Source of the DNA: Okeania sp. SIO2C9
GTDB taxonomy: Bacteria; Cyanobacteriota; Cyanobacteriia; Cyanobacteriales; Microcoleaceae
Direction of reading: 5' to 3'
Length of the DNA: 64,000 nucleotides
Assembly: GCF_010672455.1 (NCBI RefSeq)
Contig: NZ_JAAHGO010000003.1
Span: 273,495-337,494, forward strand
The notes beneath the pieces were generated by a model that worked only from the letters and a program-made list of their open reading frames with translations, made no database searches and had not been told where the DNA came from. The position numbers were made by a program, and so were the translations under genes. Below, one piece after another: positions 51,899 through 61,959 of this stretch; position 1 is the first letter of the stretch, and every line of letters starts with the position of its first letter.

Positions 51899-52400
51899 GA
51901 AGCAAAAAATCCCCTTGAAGAAGGAAGAAGGAAGAAGAAAAAAGGAAGAAGGAAGAAGAAAAAAAGGAAAAAATGGATGGGGACTCAAACCCTAAGCAAT
52001 TGTAAACACTGTGTAGACAGCGAGGTATTATACCAATTTGAAAAAAGAATATTACGAATAATAAGTGCGATAGAACTCTCTTCCGCTGACGCGACCGAAA
52101 GATTTTGCAAGAAATGTCCCTTTGACAAAAAAGAGAATTTATGACCTAAAAAATCGTATTGAAGCCATTCATTCTGACTCGCTGACTCCCGACTCCTAAG
52201 AAATACCCTAACTATTTGTAGCAAACATTTATCACGCTTGGTATTAAACCCAAAATAAAAAGATAATTAAAATTAGGATATTTCGGGAAAATTTTATAGT
52301 AAAATAGAATTATTTTATTTTACTCTGAATTACTTTGACTGAATTTTTACCGGAAAATTGGGTTGAAAGCCTCCCCCTTCCAGGGGGACTTTGTGTTATA
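51899..52400. repeat. Heptamer run and MITE family 5 copy
   Basis: A gaaggaa/gaagaaa run at 51915-51970. 52031-52243 is a family 5 element with ends TACCAATTTGAAAAAAGAAT and ATTTATCACGCTTGGTA, flanked by TTA (52028-52030 and 52244-52246). 52340-52395 resembles the right part of family A (ggaaaattgggttgaaagcctccccc). No gene. Confidence 0.72.
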
Positions 52401-52745
52401 GTGGAAACAGCGCAAAGGTATTCAACCGCTCTAAAAACCTATAGCTACTTAACTGTAGCGTTTGCACCTTGAAAAGTAGAGTTATGGAGTTTTGTACAGT
52501 AATGCTTGTACATAGAAAAACTCTAAGCAACAAGTATCAGAGAACCAAAGTTTTTTTTAAGGTTTGAACTGTACCGTAGGGCATACGGGAACGGGCTCTT
52601 GAAATAGAGCAAACGCTTGGGGAGAGAACCATCTCTGGACTAGATGCCGCAAGGTGTTTAGTTTAAGTGGACTCATTGAACCAAGAATCCTGGTTTCAGG
52701 AGAATCTCCGCGCCTTTAGGCCGGAGAGTATGTCAATAAGTAGGT
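52400..52745 (+). mobile_element. TnpB-less IS605/IS1341-type right end (omega-RNA-like)
   Basis: The 3' part reads ACTCATTGAACCAAGAATCC, TGGTTTCAGGAGAATCTCCG, then a hairpin CTCCGCGCC-TTTA-GGCCGGAG and AGTATGTCAA. The string CATTGAACCAAGAATCC followed by a hairpin and TGTCAA is typical of the 3' end of cyanobacterial IS1341-type tnpB/omega-RNA. Upstream, gtaccgtagggcatacggg, gagcaaacgcttggggagag and gatgccgcaaggtg look like further scaffold stems. There is no TnpB frame in this 350 bp. GC content is higher than the surroundings. Confidence 0.65.
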
Positions 52746-52871
52746 AGACGCAAATAAATGTCACTATGTAACAAAATGTTTATGCCGTCGAAACCCTTGA
52801 GATTGCTTCCTTCCACTCCGTTCCAGTCGCAATGACATAGTTGTAAATTTCCTCACCTACCTACTTACTTA

Positions 52872-53097
52872 GGGTTTCCGTATGGAAAGTCTTTTTGTTG
52901 GGGTAGGAGACAGGAGAGAGGAGTTAGAGGAATGAAGGAGGAGGTAGGAGTAAGAATTGTCTCTCAATTTTTCTGCCATAATCATCCCAAAATACTAGCA
53001 TGCATGAGCTTTTTCCACCCAAAAGCTGGTACTTTTTTCAACTCTAAAAAGCTAAAACCAATATCAGTCAATACTTTTAGAATTAATCAGCAAGCCC
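52872..53097. mobile_element. MITE family 2 copy, TSD TACTTA
   Basis: Starts GGGTTTCCGTATGGAAAGTC and ends TTAATCAGCAAGCCC; TACTTA is on both sides (52866-52871 and 53098-53103). Confidence 0.86.
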
Positions 53098-53132
53098 TAC
53101 TTAGTAAAAAGGATACAAATAGTCACACAATA

Positions 53133-53232
53133 GACATCTCTAATAATAAAATATCAAATCAATTATTGCACAGAAATTATCAATCCTTTCCTCCTACTCC
53201 TTACTCCCTACTCCCTCTTTTCTGGAGATGTC
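53133..53232. mobile_element. MITE-like family 6 copy, TSD TA
   Basis: Ends GACATCTCTAATAATA and TTTTCTGGAGATGTC, flanked by TA. The interior is the reverse complement of the copy at 41149 in part (gcacagaaattatcaat). Confidence 0.72.
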
Positions 53233-53368
53233 TAATAATAACAGATTAAAGTTGAATTTCCATTTCAATTGAGACTACCGACTATTTTGTTCGAGCAGGC
53301 AATTTTTCAATTCAGTTAATCCTCTAATTCATCATCGTCATCTATGAATTTTATACCATCATTTCTCT

Positions 53369-53989
53369 TCATATAGATTGGTTATATAACTTCCATTCAT
53401 AGAAAAACTGAATCGTCAAACGTATAATTTTTTCTAGCTTTGTACCCTGAGCAGGTATAATATCATCTAAAAGACCATGACCCTCATCACTATCGAAAAT
53501 TGTAGGAATTAAAATTTCCTGAGATTCACACATATTTATGTGTTGTTTTGAAATTGCTTCTATTGTTGTTTCGCAATCACCACTATTAATAATATTGGCA
53601 ACAATCTCTTCTGTATTACGCTCCCAAACAACTCCCCAAAAACCATCATTACAATCAGCATCACCTTCATTAAAAACTATTCTTAGAGGCAACAATAATC
53701 CATCCATTCCTACAATATCAAAATCAAACCAGAAGTATCTTCCTGTATCATAGTCTGGATTGTCTTCTTCTGTTTCGGCATCAGAAAAATGGTGTTCGGG
53801 GATATTAGGACAGTCAAAGTACATCGCTGTACTGCAACAACCTAAAATATTAACTATACGAATAGGCATAAACATTTCGTCTTCATTAAATATCCCTTTT
53901 TTGTTGAAAGCAACCTTCAACAACTTTGGCATTTCTTCGCTAAAATTGCCCTTGATAGGAGATAGCTTGTTTATACATTTAGGCCACAT
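53369..53989 (-). CDS. Acidic hypothetical protein
   Basis: 206 residues, strongly acidic, no signal peptide or membrane helix: MWPKCINKLSPIKGNFSEEM, a Cys/Asp-rich middle (DTGRYFWFDFDIVGMDGLLL; FNEGDADCNDGFWGVVWERN) and a C-terminal helix. No family recognised. A diverged copy of its first codons (MWP-CINKLSPFKG) is present at about 58770-58813 on the far side of the NRPS gene, so its 5' end is part of the direct repeat. Start ATG 53989. Confidence 0.65.
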   Translation of the reverse strand: MWPKCINKLSPIKGNFSEEMPKLLKVAFNKKGIFNEDEMFMPIRIVNILGCCSTAMYFDCPNIPEHHFSDAETEEDNPDYDTGRYFWFDFDIVGMDGLLLPLRIVFNEGDADCNDGFWGVVWERNTEEIVANIINSGDCETTIEAISKQHINMCESQEILIPTIFDSDEGHGLLDDIIPAQGTKLEKIIRLTIQFFYEWKLYNQSI

Positions 53990-54200
53990 AATTATTCTTG
54001 ATATTTAAGAGTAATCTTTACCTAATTATATATCTTATTTGAAATTTTAGTCAACTTAAAAAATCAAGTTAGGTTTATACTTTAAATTGGTAGTTAAAAG
54101 GCAAACTATACTCTATTTTTAATACAAGCGATCGCTCCAAAATCAGCTAATAATTTTACTCTGCAAGGAGCAGCTCAAAAAGTCAAAGAAACTTTGGCAG
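53944..54200. repeat. Left direct repeat flanking the NRPS gene
   Basis: From the 5' end of the acidic hypothetical gene (ggagatagcttgtttataca) through ttaggccacataattattc, agagtaatctttacc, aagttaggtttatactt, ggcaaactatactctatttt to aatcagctaataattttactctgcaagg. The right copy is at 58765-59285, roughly 85 percent identical by eye, in the same orientation. The left copy lacks the MITE that sits in the right copy. Confidence 0.85.
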
Positions 54201-54310
54201 ATAAAAAGTATTTAGAAGCTTGTATTCACAATGGTATTCAAAGGATGGGTAGACCGGGTGGTAGTGAGAAAATAGCTGATTATTTAATTCAAGATTTGAG
54301 CAGGGGGTAG
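54143..54310 (+). pseudogene. Duplicated C-terminal fragment of the lipid-A-disaccharide synthase-related gene
   Basis: 55 codons (SANNFTLQGAAQKVKETLAD, then KKYLEACIHNGIQRMGRPGG and SEKIADYLIQDLSRG) almost repeat the end of the gene at 50681-51898. There is no start or upstream domain. A shorter third scrap of the same sequence is at about 59233-59272. Confidence 0.92.
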
Positions 54311-54395
54311 CAGGACTACCCATATACAGGACTACCCTTTTTGATTTTAACCTGTGGAATATAGCTTACAGCGGTTTTCATTTGGGTAGACCACA

Positions 54396-54423
54396 GTAGG
54401 GGCGAATGGCCATTCGCCCCTAC
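54396..54423. repeat. Perfect 28-bp palindrome (GTAGGGGCGAATGG half-site)
   Basis: GTAGGGGCGAATGG is followed directly by its reverse complement. It also occurs at 22592-22619 and, one base shorter, at 26926-26949; related aggggcgaacgacccct units are in the 43.6-44.5 kb array. Would form a cruciform or RNA hairpin. Confidence 0.85.
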
Positions 54424-54513
54424 AGGGTTTTGGTTGTGGCGATGTGGTTTATCAATCTGAAAAGCGCTGTAAAATAGCCTGTGATTTATTTTTCAGACGT
54501 AAAAGGTATCTTG

Positions 54514-57500
54514 ATGCAGAACCAATCTCCAGAAAACTCCCTATTCCCTTCCCCTCTCTCGCGGGGACAGCAAGCCTTATGGTTCATTTACCAGAAGGAT
54601 CTAGAAAGCGTAGCTTACAACATATTTATAACCACTCGTCTGGCTGGAGAGTTAAACCTAGAGACTTGGCGAAAGGCTTGGCAGAAGCTGGTCGGACGAC
54701 ATTCGATCCTGCGAACTACCTATAGGACTCAGGATGGCAAACCCATTGCAGTAGTTAGTCAAGACTGCAGTGTCAAAATTGACGTAACAGACGCTTCTAG
54801 GTGGGAGTCCGACGAATTAAGAGCCAAAATTATGGCAGCAGTAGAGCGTCCCTTCAATTTAGAAACGGGTCCGATAATGCGCTTGGAGCTGTTTGCCCGA
54901 TCGCCCCAGGAGTTTGTCCAATTGATAACCATGCACCACATTGCCGGGGATGGATGGTCATTTGACTTGCTGCTCAAAGAACTCCGGGTATTATACGCAG
55001 CTTCCGTCGAGAACCTCCCAGAAGCAAAAATAGCTAACTTGCTAGCAGATTCTCCCTGGCAATACGCGGACTATGTGTCCTGGCAGTCCGAGATGCTCTT
55101 GTCTGCACGAGGAGAACAACTCTTTCGCTACTGGCAGAAAAAACTAGCCGACTGCTTGCCGATTTTGAATCTGCCAACAGACAAAGCGCGACCAAGGGAT
55201 TTGAGCAGTCGGAATGAATTCCATATTGTCGAGATCGACCAACGACTCCGAGAGAAACTGCTACAACTAGCTGCCGATCTCGGAGTCAGTCTTTACCGGA
55301 CTATGCTGGCTGCCTTCTTTGTCCTGCTACATCGCTTGTCGGGTCAAGAAGACATCCTGCTAGGAAGCGCAATGGCTGCAAGGTGGAGCGTTGAGGAGCT
55401 TAAAAGCATTGTCGGTTACTTGAACAACGAGGTAGTGTTGCGGGCAACTCTTGGGGATAACCCCACCTTCGTAGAATTTCTCGCCCGCATCCATCACACG
55501 GTAACGGAGGCACAAACTCATCAAGATTATCCCTTCGACTTATTAGTAAAACGACTCAACCCTCGTCGAGATGCTAACCGACACCCTCTAATTCAAGTCG
55601 ATTTCACTTGGCGCAAGCATCGCTGGTACAAACCTGAGAGACCCGAACTCACAGCAGGTGAGAAAGCACTGTCTATCGAGCCATACTTAGCCGTACACCA
55701 ACAGGGTTCGGTATTTGATGTAAGTTTGGCAATTGAGGAACTTGACAAATCTCTCCATTTCATCTGGGAATATAGTGCCGACCTGTTTGATGCCAACACT
55801 ATTCGCCGCTGGGCGAGACATTTAGAATGCTTGCTAGAGTCGATTGTCGCCAATCCAGAACAGAGGGTTGCGTTTTTACCCATGCTGACGGCAGAGGAAC
55901 AACATCAAATGTTGGTGTCCTGGAACAATACTCAGATAGATTATCCCCAAGATAAGTGCATTCATCAGTTGTTTGCAGAGCAGGTAGAACAGACGTCAGA
56001 CAATATCGCGATAGTTTTTGGGAACGAACAAATTACCTATCGGGAACTGAACGCTAAAGCAAATCAATTGGCCTATTATTTGCAATCTCTAGGAGTAAGT
56101 CCAGATGTAATAGTGGGGATTTGCATAGAACGCTCCCTCGAAATGCTGGTGGGATTGTTGGGCATTCTCAAGGCAGGCGGCGCGTATTTACCCTTAGACC
56201 CGAGTTATCCGCGCGATCGCCTGGCTTATTTGCTAGAAGATTCGAGAGTAAGTTTGCTGTTGGCTTCCGAAAAGTCAATGGCTCGACTCCCAGAAAACAA
56301 GGGACAGGTTGTTTTCTTGGATAAAGATTGGCCGGTCATTTCTCAGAATAGCGCGGAAAATCTTGCCCTTCGTACCAAACCAGATTCTTTGGCTTACGTC
56401 ATCTACACTTCAGGTTCTACCGGAAAGCCAAAAGGGGTGGAAATCGAGCATAAAAGTTTGGTAAATGCCTATCGTTCCTGGGAGCAAGCTTACCAGCTAC
56501 GTCCCCAGAGCAGCCATCTGCAAATGGCGAGTTTCTCCTTTGATGTCTTTACGGGAGATTGGGTTCGCGCCCTTTGCTCGGGAGGCAAATTAGTTCTATG
56601 TCCGAGGGACTTTTTGTTAGAGCCAGAAAAGCTGTATCAATTGATGCTCCAAGAGCAAGTCAATTACGCAGAATTTGTGCCAGCGGTAATGAGAAACTTA
56701 ATCGAGTATTTGGAGAACACCGAGCAAAACCTAGATTTCATGAAGGTATTGGCGATCGGTTCCGATAGCTGGTCCGTGCAAGAATACCAAAGATTTCGCC
56801 AATTCTGCGGTTCGGGAACTCGGTTAGTGAATTCTTATGGAGTCAGCGAAGCAACCATTGACAGTTGCTATTTTGAAAATGCTAATATCCAGCGACCTCT
56901 TGAATCTCTAGTTCCTATCGGTAAACCCTTCGCCAACGCTCTTCTCTATATTCTCGACGATCGTCTCCAACCAGTTCCCATTGGCGTACCAGGGGAACTG
57001 CATATCGGTGGCATCGGTTTAGCCAGAGGCTATCTCAACCGTCCGGACTTAACTGCAAAAAAGTTTATTGCTAATCCTTTTAGCCAAGAAGAGGGAGCGC
57101 GTCTGTACAAAACTGGAGATAAGGCACGCTATCTCCCGGACGGCAACATCGAACTTCTCAGTCGCATCGACAACCAGGTAAAAATTCGTGGCTTCCGAAT
57201 CGAACTAGGAGAAATTGAGGCGCTGCTGGCGAAGTGCCAGGAGGTTCGGCAAACTACGGTCATAGTTCGTGAAGACCAACCGAGCAACAAGCGCTTGGTG
57301 GCTTATGTAGTTCCCAATCAATCTTTTTCTCCATCTTCCCAGAAAAATTGTAGCGACTTTGTGAATAACCCCTTGTATGGGAAGCACATGCAGAAACTAA
57401 CACCAAAACTGCGTGCTTTTCTCAAGAAAAAACTGCCGGACTATATGATGCCTTCGGCTTTTGTGATGCTAGACTCCCTACCCCTAACTCCCAACGGCAA

Positions 57501-58650
57501 AATTGACCTGCGGGCGCTCCCCGCACCGAAGGGGACTAGCAGCGGTAGCGATGCCAATTTTATTGCACCCCGGGATACTCTAGAATTGCAACTGACACAA
57601 ATCTGGTCTGATGTTTTGGAAGTTTCTCCCGTAGGAATCCGAGATAATTTCTTTGACATCGGCGGTCATTCTTTGTTAGCGATTGCCTTAATTGCTCGGG
57701 TGCAACAACAGTTAGGCAAAAATCTCTCTTTGGCAGCACTTTTGCAAAATCCGACTATTGAGCAGCTCGCTATTTCTCTGCGTTCGGGTAAAGATTATGA
57801 GTCAACTTCGCCTCTAGTTAAGATGCAGTCCGATGGAGATTTACCGCCTCTATTCTTAATCCCTCCCAGCAGCGGCACTGTCTTATTTTATCTAGATTTA
57901 GCCCGCAATTTGGGGAGCGAACAACCGATTTATGGTTTGCAAGCGCCTGGTCTCAATGGAGAGCGATCGCCTTTTACTACTCTTAAAGAACTCGCCACTC
58001 ACCACCTAAAAGCAATTAAAACCATTCAACCGAGCGGTCCTTACTATTTAGTTGGTTTTTGCGTGGGCGGTCACTTAGCCTTAGAAATAGCGCAACAGTT
58101 ACACCAACAAGGGGATACCCTGGCATTGCTAGCACTAATAGAATCTTCTGCTCCAGAACACCACAGACTTTTGATTGATAGCACGCCAGGAAGGATGCTA
58201 GGTCCTGATATTTTTTATTCCAGATTATTTGCTGAAGAAATGAGCGCTCCTCGCGGGAAAGAAGTCCCCGTATCCTGCGAGCAACTACAACAACTGATGC
58301 CAGAGGAGCGATTGGGGTATGTCCTCGAACAAGCTAAGATATTCGATCTCTTGCCGGAGGAAGTGAGAGTCGAGGATTTGGAAAATTTGTTTGAAGTTTT
58401 TCAAGCCACGGCTATTGCGTCTTATAACTATGAAGCGCGACCTTATCCAGGTAATATTGTACTGTTTAATGCTAGCCAGCAGCTAATAGATGTAGGGGGC
58501 GATCCCACTTTAGGTTGGCGGGATTTTGTTGCGGGAGAAATTGAAATCCACGAGATTCCCGGAGAACATTTCTCAATTATCCGGGAACCTCAAGTGCGGG
58601 TTTTAGCAGAAAGGTTGATGCTTTGTCGCGATCGCGCTCTGGCGAATTAA
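54514..58650 (+). CDS. Single-module nonribosomal peptide synthetase (C-A-PCP-TE), predicted ornithine-type A domain
   Basis: 1378 residues from ATG 54514; an in-frame GTG at 54481 is less likely. Condensation domain about residues 15-440 with HHIAGDG (141-147). Adenylation domain about 450-960 with YTSGSTGKPKG (631) and KTGDKARYLPDG. Carrier domain with the phosphopantetheine Ser1053 (GGHSLLA). Type I thioesterase with Cys1183 in place of the usual Ser (VGFCVGGH) and His1352. The A-domain pocket residues read D-V-G-E-A-G-S-I-D-K, one change from the DVGEIGSIDK ornithine code. The base composition is richer in G+C than its neighbours, but HIP1 sites are present. No tailoring genes or phosphopantetheinyl transferase nearby. 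Confidence 0.93.
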   Translation: MQNQSPENSLFPSPLSRGQQALWFIYQKDLESVAYNIFITTRLAGELNLETWRKAWQKLVGRHSILRTTYRTQDGKPIAVVSQDCSVKIDVTDASRWESDELRAKIMAAVERPFNLETGPIMRLELFARSPQEFVQLITMHHIAGDGWSFDLLLKELRVLYAASVENLPEAKIANLLADSPWQYADYVSWQSEMLLSARGEQLFRYWQKKLADCLPILNLPTDKARPRDLSSRNEFHIVEIDQRLREKLLQLAADLGVSLYRTMLAAFFVLLHRLSGQEDILLGSAMAARWSVEELKSIVGYLNNEVVLRATLGDNPTFVEFLARIHHTVTEAQTHQDYPFDLLVKRLNPRRDANRHPLIQVDFTWRKHRWYKPERPELTAGEKALSIEPYLAVHQQGSVFDVSLAIEELDKSLHFIWEYSADLFDANTIRRWARHLECLLESIVANPEQRVAFLPMLTAEEQHQMLVSWNNTQIDYPQDKCIHQLFAEQVEQTSDNIAIVFGNEQITYRELNAKANQLAYYLQSLGVSPDVIVGICIERSLEMLVGLLGILKAGGAYLPLDPSYPRDRLAYLLEDSRVSLLLASEKSMARLPENKGQVVFLDKDWPVISQNSAENLALRTKPDSLAYVIYTSGSTGKPKGVEIEHKSLVNAYRSWEQAYQLRPQSSHLQMASFSFDVFTGDWVRALCSGGKLVLCPRDFLLEPEKLYQLMLQEQVNYAEFVPAVMRNLIEYLENTEQNLDFMKVLAIGSDSWSVQEYQRFRQFCGSGTRLVNSYGVSEATIDSCYFENANIQRPLESLVPIGKPFANALLYILDDRLQPVPIGVPGELHIGGIGLARGYLNRPDLTAKKFIANPFSQEEGARLYKTGDKARYLPDGNIELLSRIDNQVKIRGFRIELGEIEALLAKCQEVRQTTVIVREDQPSNKRLVAYVVPNQSFSPSSQKNCSDFVNNPLYGKHMQKLTPKLRAFLKKKLPDYMMPSAFVMLDSLPLTPNGKIDLRALPAPKGTSSGSDANFIAPRDTLELQLTQIWSDVLEVSPVGIRDNFFDIGGHSLLAIALIARVQQQLGKNLSLAALLQNPTIEQLAISLRSGKDYESTSPLVKMQSDGDLPPLFLIPPSSGTVLFYLDLARNLGSEQPIYGLQAPGLNGERSPFTTLKELATHHLKAIKTIQPSGPYYLVGFCVGGHLALEIAQQLHQQGDTLALLALIESSAPEHHRLLIDSTPGRMLGPDIFYSRLFAEEMSAPRGKEVPVSCEQLQQLMPEERLGYVLEQAKIFDLLPEEVRVEDLENLFEVFQATAIASYNYEARPYPGNIVLFNASQQLIDVGGDPTLGWRDFVAGEIEIHEIPGEHFSIIREPQVRVLAERLMLCRDRALAN

Positions 58651-58764
58651 TATTGGACCGATGGGCGACAGTCGAGTTGCGTTGTAATAATAAACGCTTT
58701 TATTATTGAGGTCATAAGTTGTTTTTAATTGTGATAAAAGCAAAAATATTGCAAGTCAAGGATT

Positions 58765-59285
<521 letters not shown>

Positions 59286-59364
59286 AAGATTTTTTCCTCT
59301 TCCTTCTTCCCTCTTCCTTCTTCCCTCTTCCTTCTTCCCTCTTCCTTCTTCCTTCTTCCTTCTA
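59286..59364. repeat. ttccctc/ttccttc heptamer run
   Basis: Heptameric pyrimidine repeats ending 1-2 bp before the stop codon of the LRR gene; may overlap its terminator region. Confidence 0.85.
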
Positions 59365-60396
59365 TTAGAAGCGACAAATTGATTCTGGTTGGAGGGGGCA
59401 AATTCTGGCAACTGGGTTATTTCGCAAATTCAGTACATCTAATTTAATTAAAGTAGAGAGAGAATTAATATCTGTTATTTTGTTGCGACTTAAATCTAGT
59501 AAATTAAGGTTAGTCAAAGTTGATAAAGAATCAATTTTTGTAATTTGATTGAAAACCAGGATCAGAATTTTCAGATTCCTTAAACTAGAAAGATTGGAAA
59601 CTTCAGTAATATAATTATCGCTAAGATTCAGATAAGTTAGATTAGTGAGATTAGACAGAGAAGAAATGTCACTAATTTGATTGCGATATAAATACAAATT
59701 AGTGAGGTTAGTTAAGTTAGATAAAGGCGCAATTTTTCTGAGCTGATTATCATTAAGATATAGATGAGTTAAATTGGTTAAATTTGCTAGAGGTTTGAGA
59801 TTTATAACGCGATTAACTCCGAGATTTAGTTCAGTTAATGTTGTTAAATTGGACAGAGAAGATACATTTTCAATTTGATTAAAAATTAGACTTAGATGAG
59901 TTAATTTAGTTAAATTAGATAGAGGAGATATATTTTTTATTCTATTATCGTTGAGTTCTAGTTTGGTTAAAGTAGTTAATTTAGACAAGTCAGAAATATC
60001 TTCAATTTTATTACTATCGAGAAATAAATGAGTTAGTTTAGGAAGATTAGATAGAGGGGATAATTCTTGAATTTGATTAGCATTTAGGGATAGTTTGGTG
60101 AGATTTTTGAGGCTGGATACAGGAGCAAGATTTACAATATAATTATTATTGAGGGAGAGAGCAGAAAGACTAGAAAGTTTTTTGTCTGCTTCAATACAGC
60201 CATTCGTTCTGGCTTTTTGCAAGAGAATTTTAACTGTATATTGAGAAGTGGGAGAAATATTTGTTTGATTTAAACACCATTCTGTAAAGGTCGAAAAATT
60301 TTCTGGCGAGGTAGAGTTAGCATTTAGGTAAGGTTGTATCAGCAGTACCCCTACCCAAATAGAAATTCCCAAAAAGATTACTTTGAGTTTTTTCAT
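59365..60396 (-). CDS. Exported leucine-rich-repeat protein (internalin-like)
   Basis: 343 residues: signal peptide (MKKLKVIFLGISIWVGVLLI), a cap region (NFSTFTEWCLNQTNISPTSQ), then about eleven 22-residue LRRs of the SDS22/internalin type, consensus LTNLTHLYLNDNQI-DISPLS, ending in a short C-terminal cap with two Cys (VARICPLQPESICRF). A protein-protein interaction module on the outer side of the plasma membrane or secreted. Partner unknown. Repeats vary in sequence, so they are old. Start ATG 60396. Confidence 0.9.
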   Translation of the reverse strand: MKKLKVIFLGISIWVGVLLIQPYLNANSTSPENFSTFTEWCLNQTNISPTSQYTVKILLQKARTNGCIEADKKLSSLSALSLNNNYIVNLAPVSSLKNLTKLSLNANQIQELSPLSNLPKLTHLFLDSNKIEDISDLSKLTTLTKLELNDNRIKNISPLSNLTKLTHLSLIFNQIENVSSLSNLTTLTELNLGVNRVINLKPLANLTNLTHLYLNDNQLRKIAPLSNLTNLTNLYLYRNQISDISSLSNLTNLTYLNLSDNYITEVSNLSSLRNLKILILVFNQITKIDSLSTLTNLNLLDLSRNKITDINSLSTLIKLDVLNLRNNPVARICPLQPESICRF

Positions 60397-60439
60397 TGCA
60401 CCTTCTACTCCAAAATTTTATTGATATTAAAGTAATTAT

Positions 60440-60860
60440 AATCAATGCTATGTTTCAAGAATGCGCGAATGCGCGAATGCGCGAATTACCTCTCCTTGAA
60501 AAGAAGAGGATTGGGTTAAAAGGAATTTTTTTCTTCTCTTGGTCGATGGTCGGACAGCACAGGTTTCGGAGCCATCCCATCCTACGGAATGCTTTCCTTA
60601 CGGAATGCTATCGCAAACGCAAACGACCGCTTTTTTCTCCATGAATGGAGAGGCTTTATACCTTAATTTTTCGGTAAAAAAAAAGCTAATAGCTGAGTTT
60701 TATATACAGCAAATTTTAGGAAACGTGAGGTACAGTTTAAGACTAATCTATAATTTTTATTCATTTCTTGTTCCCTGTTCTCTGTTCTCTGTTCTCTGTT
60801 CTCTGTTCCCTGTGTTCCCTGTTCCCTAAAAACATAAAACTTTGTATCTTATAAACTCAA
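60440..60860. repeat. 9-bp run, family A element and tctgttc heptamers
   Basis: Aatgcgcg is repeated at about 60458-60486. Family A element 60484-60676 (GGTCGAtggtcggacagcac, rearranged hairpin, cgaccgctttt, ttcggtaa). A ctgttct heptamer run at 60770-60825. The ORFs over these are repeat translations. Confidence 0.75.
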
Positions 60861-60876
60861 AAACTGCTGTATTAAT

Positions 60877-61143
60877 TCATATATGAATAAGTTTTACCGT
60901 CTTATTTTTCATTAGTAAAATATTTGACTTCGTATTTTTGGAGTCAGTAATTAAAGGATTTTGATGTTGATTTGTCTCTGAGTTGAGTTGAGATACAATA
61001 GTTTTTAAGTCTTTTGTTTGGGCAAATTCTGGTTCGAGATTTATCGACTTTTCTAAAATTTTTAATTGATTTCTAATATTGAGGTAGAAAATTTTACAAA
61101 TTCTTTGTAGCCAAAATACATCAAAGCTCATAACTAATGTCAC
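60877..61143 (-). CDS. Small hypothetical protein, uncertain
   Basis: An 88-codon frame (MTLVMSFDVFWLQRICKIFY; NQLKILEKSINLEPEFAQTK) has one amphipathic N-terminal segment and a polar tail. No family and no clear ribosome binding site. It lies in a spacer, but the frame is not made of the known repeats. It could be real or chance. Confidence 0.3.
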   Translation of the reverse strand: MTLVMSFDVFWLQRICKIFYLNIRNQLKILEKSINLEPEFAQTKDLKTIVSQLNSETNQHQNPLITDSKNTKSNILLMKNKTVKLIHI

Positions 61144-61722
61144 TAAAATAAAAAATATACTTTATAAAGTCTAGGGTTTTTTTCCCTTATTCCTTCACTC
61201 ATCTTTGAACTAATTTAGTTTTGTTGTGATGTAAAAATCAGCTTGTGTAACAGTTATAATTATTTTTTGTGCCGCTCCAAACTGCTCTGGAAAAACTATG
61301 ACAGTTTCACCATTAAAAATTTATACTTGGAATTTTGAAGTAGTCATAGGAGTATCTATATTATTCTCCTTTATAGCATCACTCTCTAAAACCTTTTAAT
61401 TAGAGCAGGCTAAGGATACGAAAAATTCACCCTAAAAAATCCTTTTTCGTGCCTTCGCGCGTAAAAATATCTTACCTGTTGCCTGTTGCCTGTTGCCTGT
61501 TGCCTGTTGCCTACTCCTGCAAAAAATCTATATCTTTTTCACCAGATGTCTATTAGATTAATTATTTAGGTTTAATTTAGGGACTCAAAATTCCTTAGAT
61601 TTGTCTAATCAGAAAATTGTACTAGACTGCTTAACAAAATTTCACTAAAATGTAAACATTGTTACAGAATTAAACATAGTTATATTGAGATGATAAAATT
61701 GTAATTGTGTAAGTAATCATCA
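61144..61722. other. Spacer upstream of two small membrane-protein genes
   Basis: Contains a tgttgcc heptamer run (61478-61515) and a single agatgtctattag end of family 6 (61547). The 61640-61700 region (aaatgtaaacattgttacagaa) may hold the promoter of the next gene; not assigned. Confidence 0.5.
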
Positions 61723-61875
61723 ATGAACAACTTTGCTTCTTTAGTATTGCCAGCCATCTTAGGAATAATAACTGGAGTTGGTCACGGAATTATTTCCCAT
61801 AAAGCAGACCTTCCAGTATCTTTAACAGAGCAAGTTGCATTGCCCCTACAAATTGGTCAGTTCCCAGAACCTTAA
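61723..61875 (+). CDS. Small single-helix membrane protein (50 aa), hypothetical
   Basis: MNNFASLVLPAILGIITGVG followed by HGIISHKADLPVSLTEQVAL and a short acidic end. The N-terminal 22 residues are hydrophobic enough for one membrane helix. Too short for the usual ORF limits but with a clean start and stop. It is 84 bp upstream of another small membrane protein in the same direction, so the two may be co-transcribed. No family recognised. The size and helix recall photosynthetic or respiratory accessory subunits, but that is a guess. Confidence 0.55.
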   Translation: MNNFASLVLPAILGIITGVGHGIISHKADLPVSLTEQVALPLQIGQFPEP

Positions 61876-61959
61876 AGATAAATTTTTATTAAAAGTATCT
61901 GTTAATACAAAAATATCTGAGATAATGAAAAAGTAAGGAATTGAGGAGACTTAAGTTCT

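Noticed and set aside
52932..53249. 105-codon plus-strand frame
   Set aside because: Spans a MITE family 2 element and a family 6 element; not coding.
54444..54725. 93-codon frame overlapping the NRPS start
   Set aside because: Out of frame with the NRPS condensation domain, which continues unbroken; shadow frame.
60396..60829. Two frames of 82 and 96 codons
   Set aside because: They cross a family A element and a ctgttct heptamer run; repeat translations.
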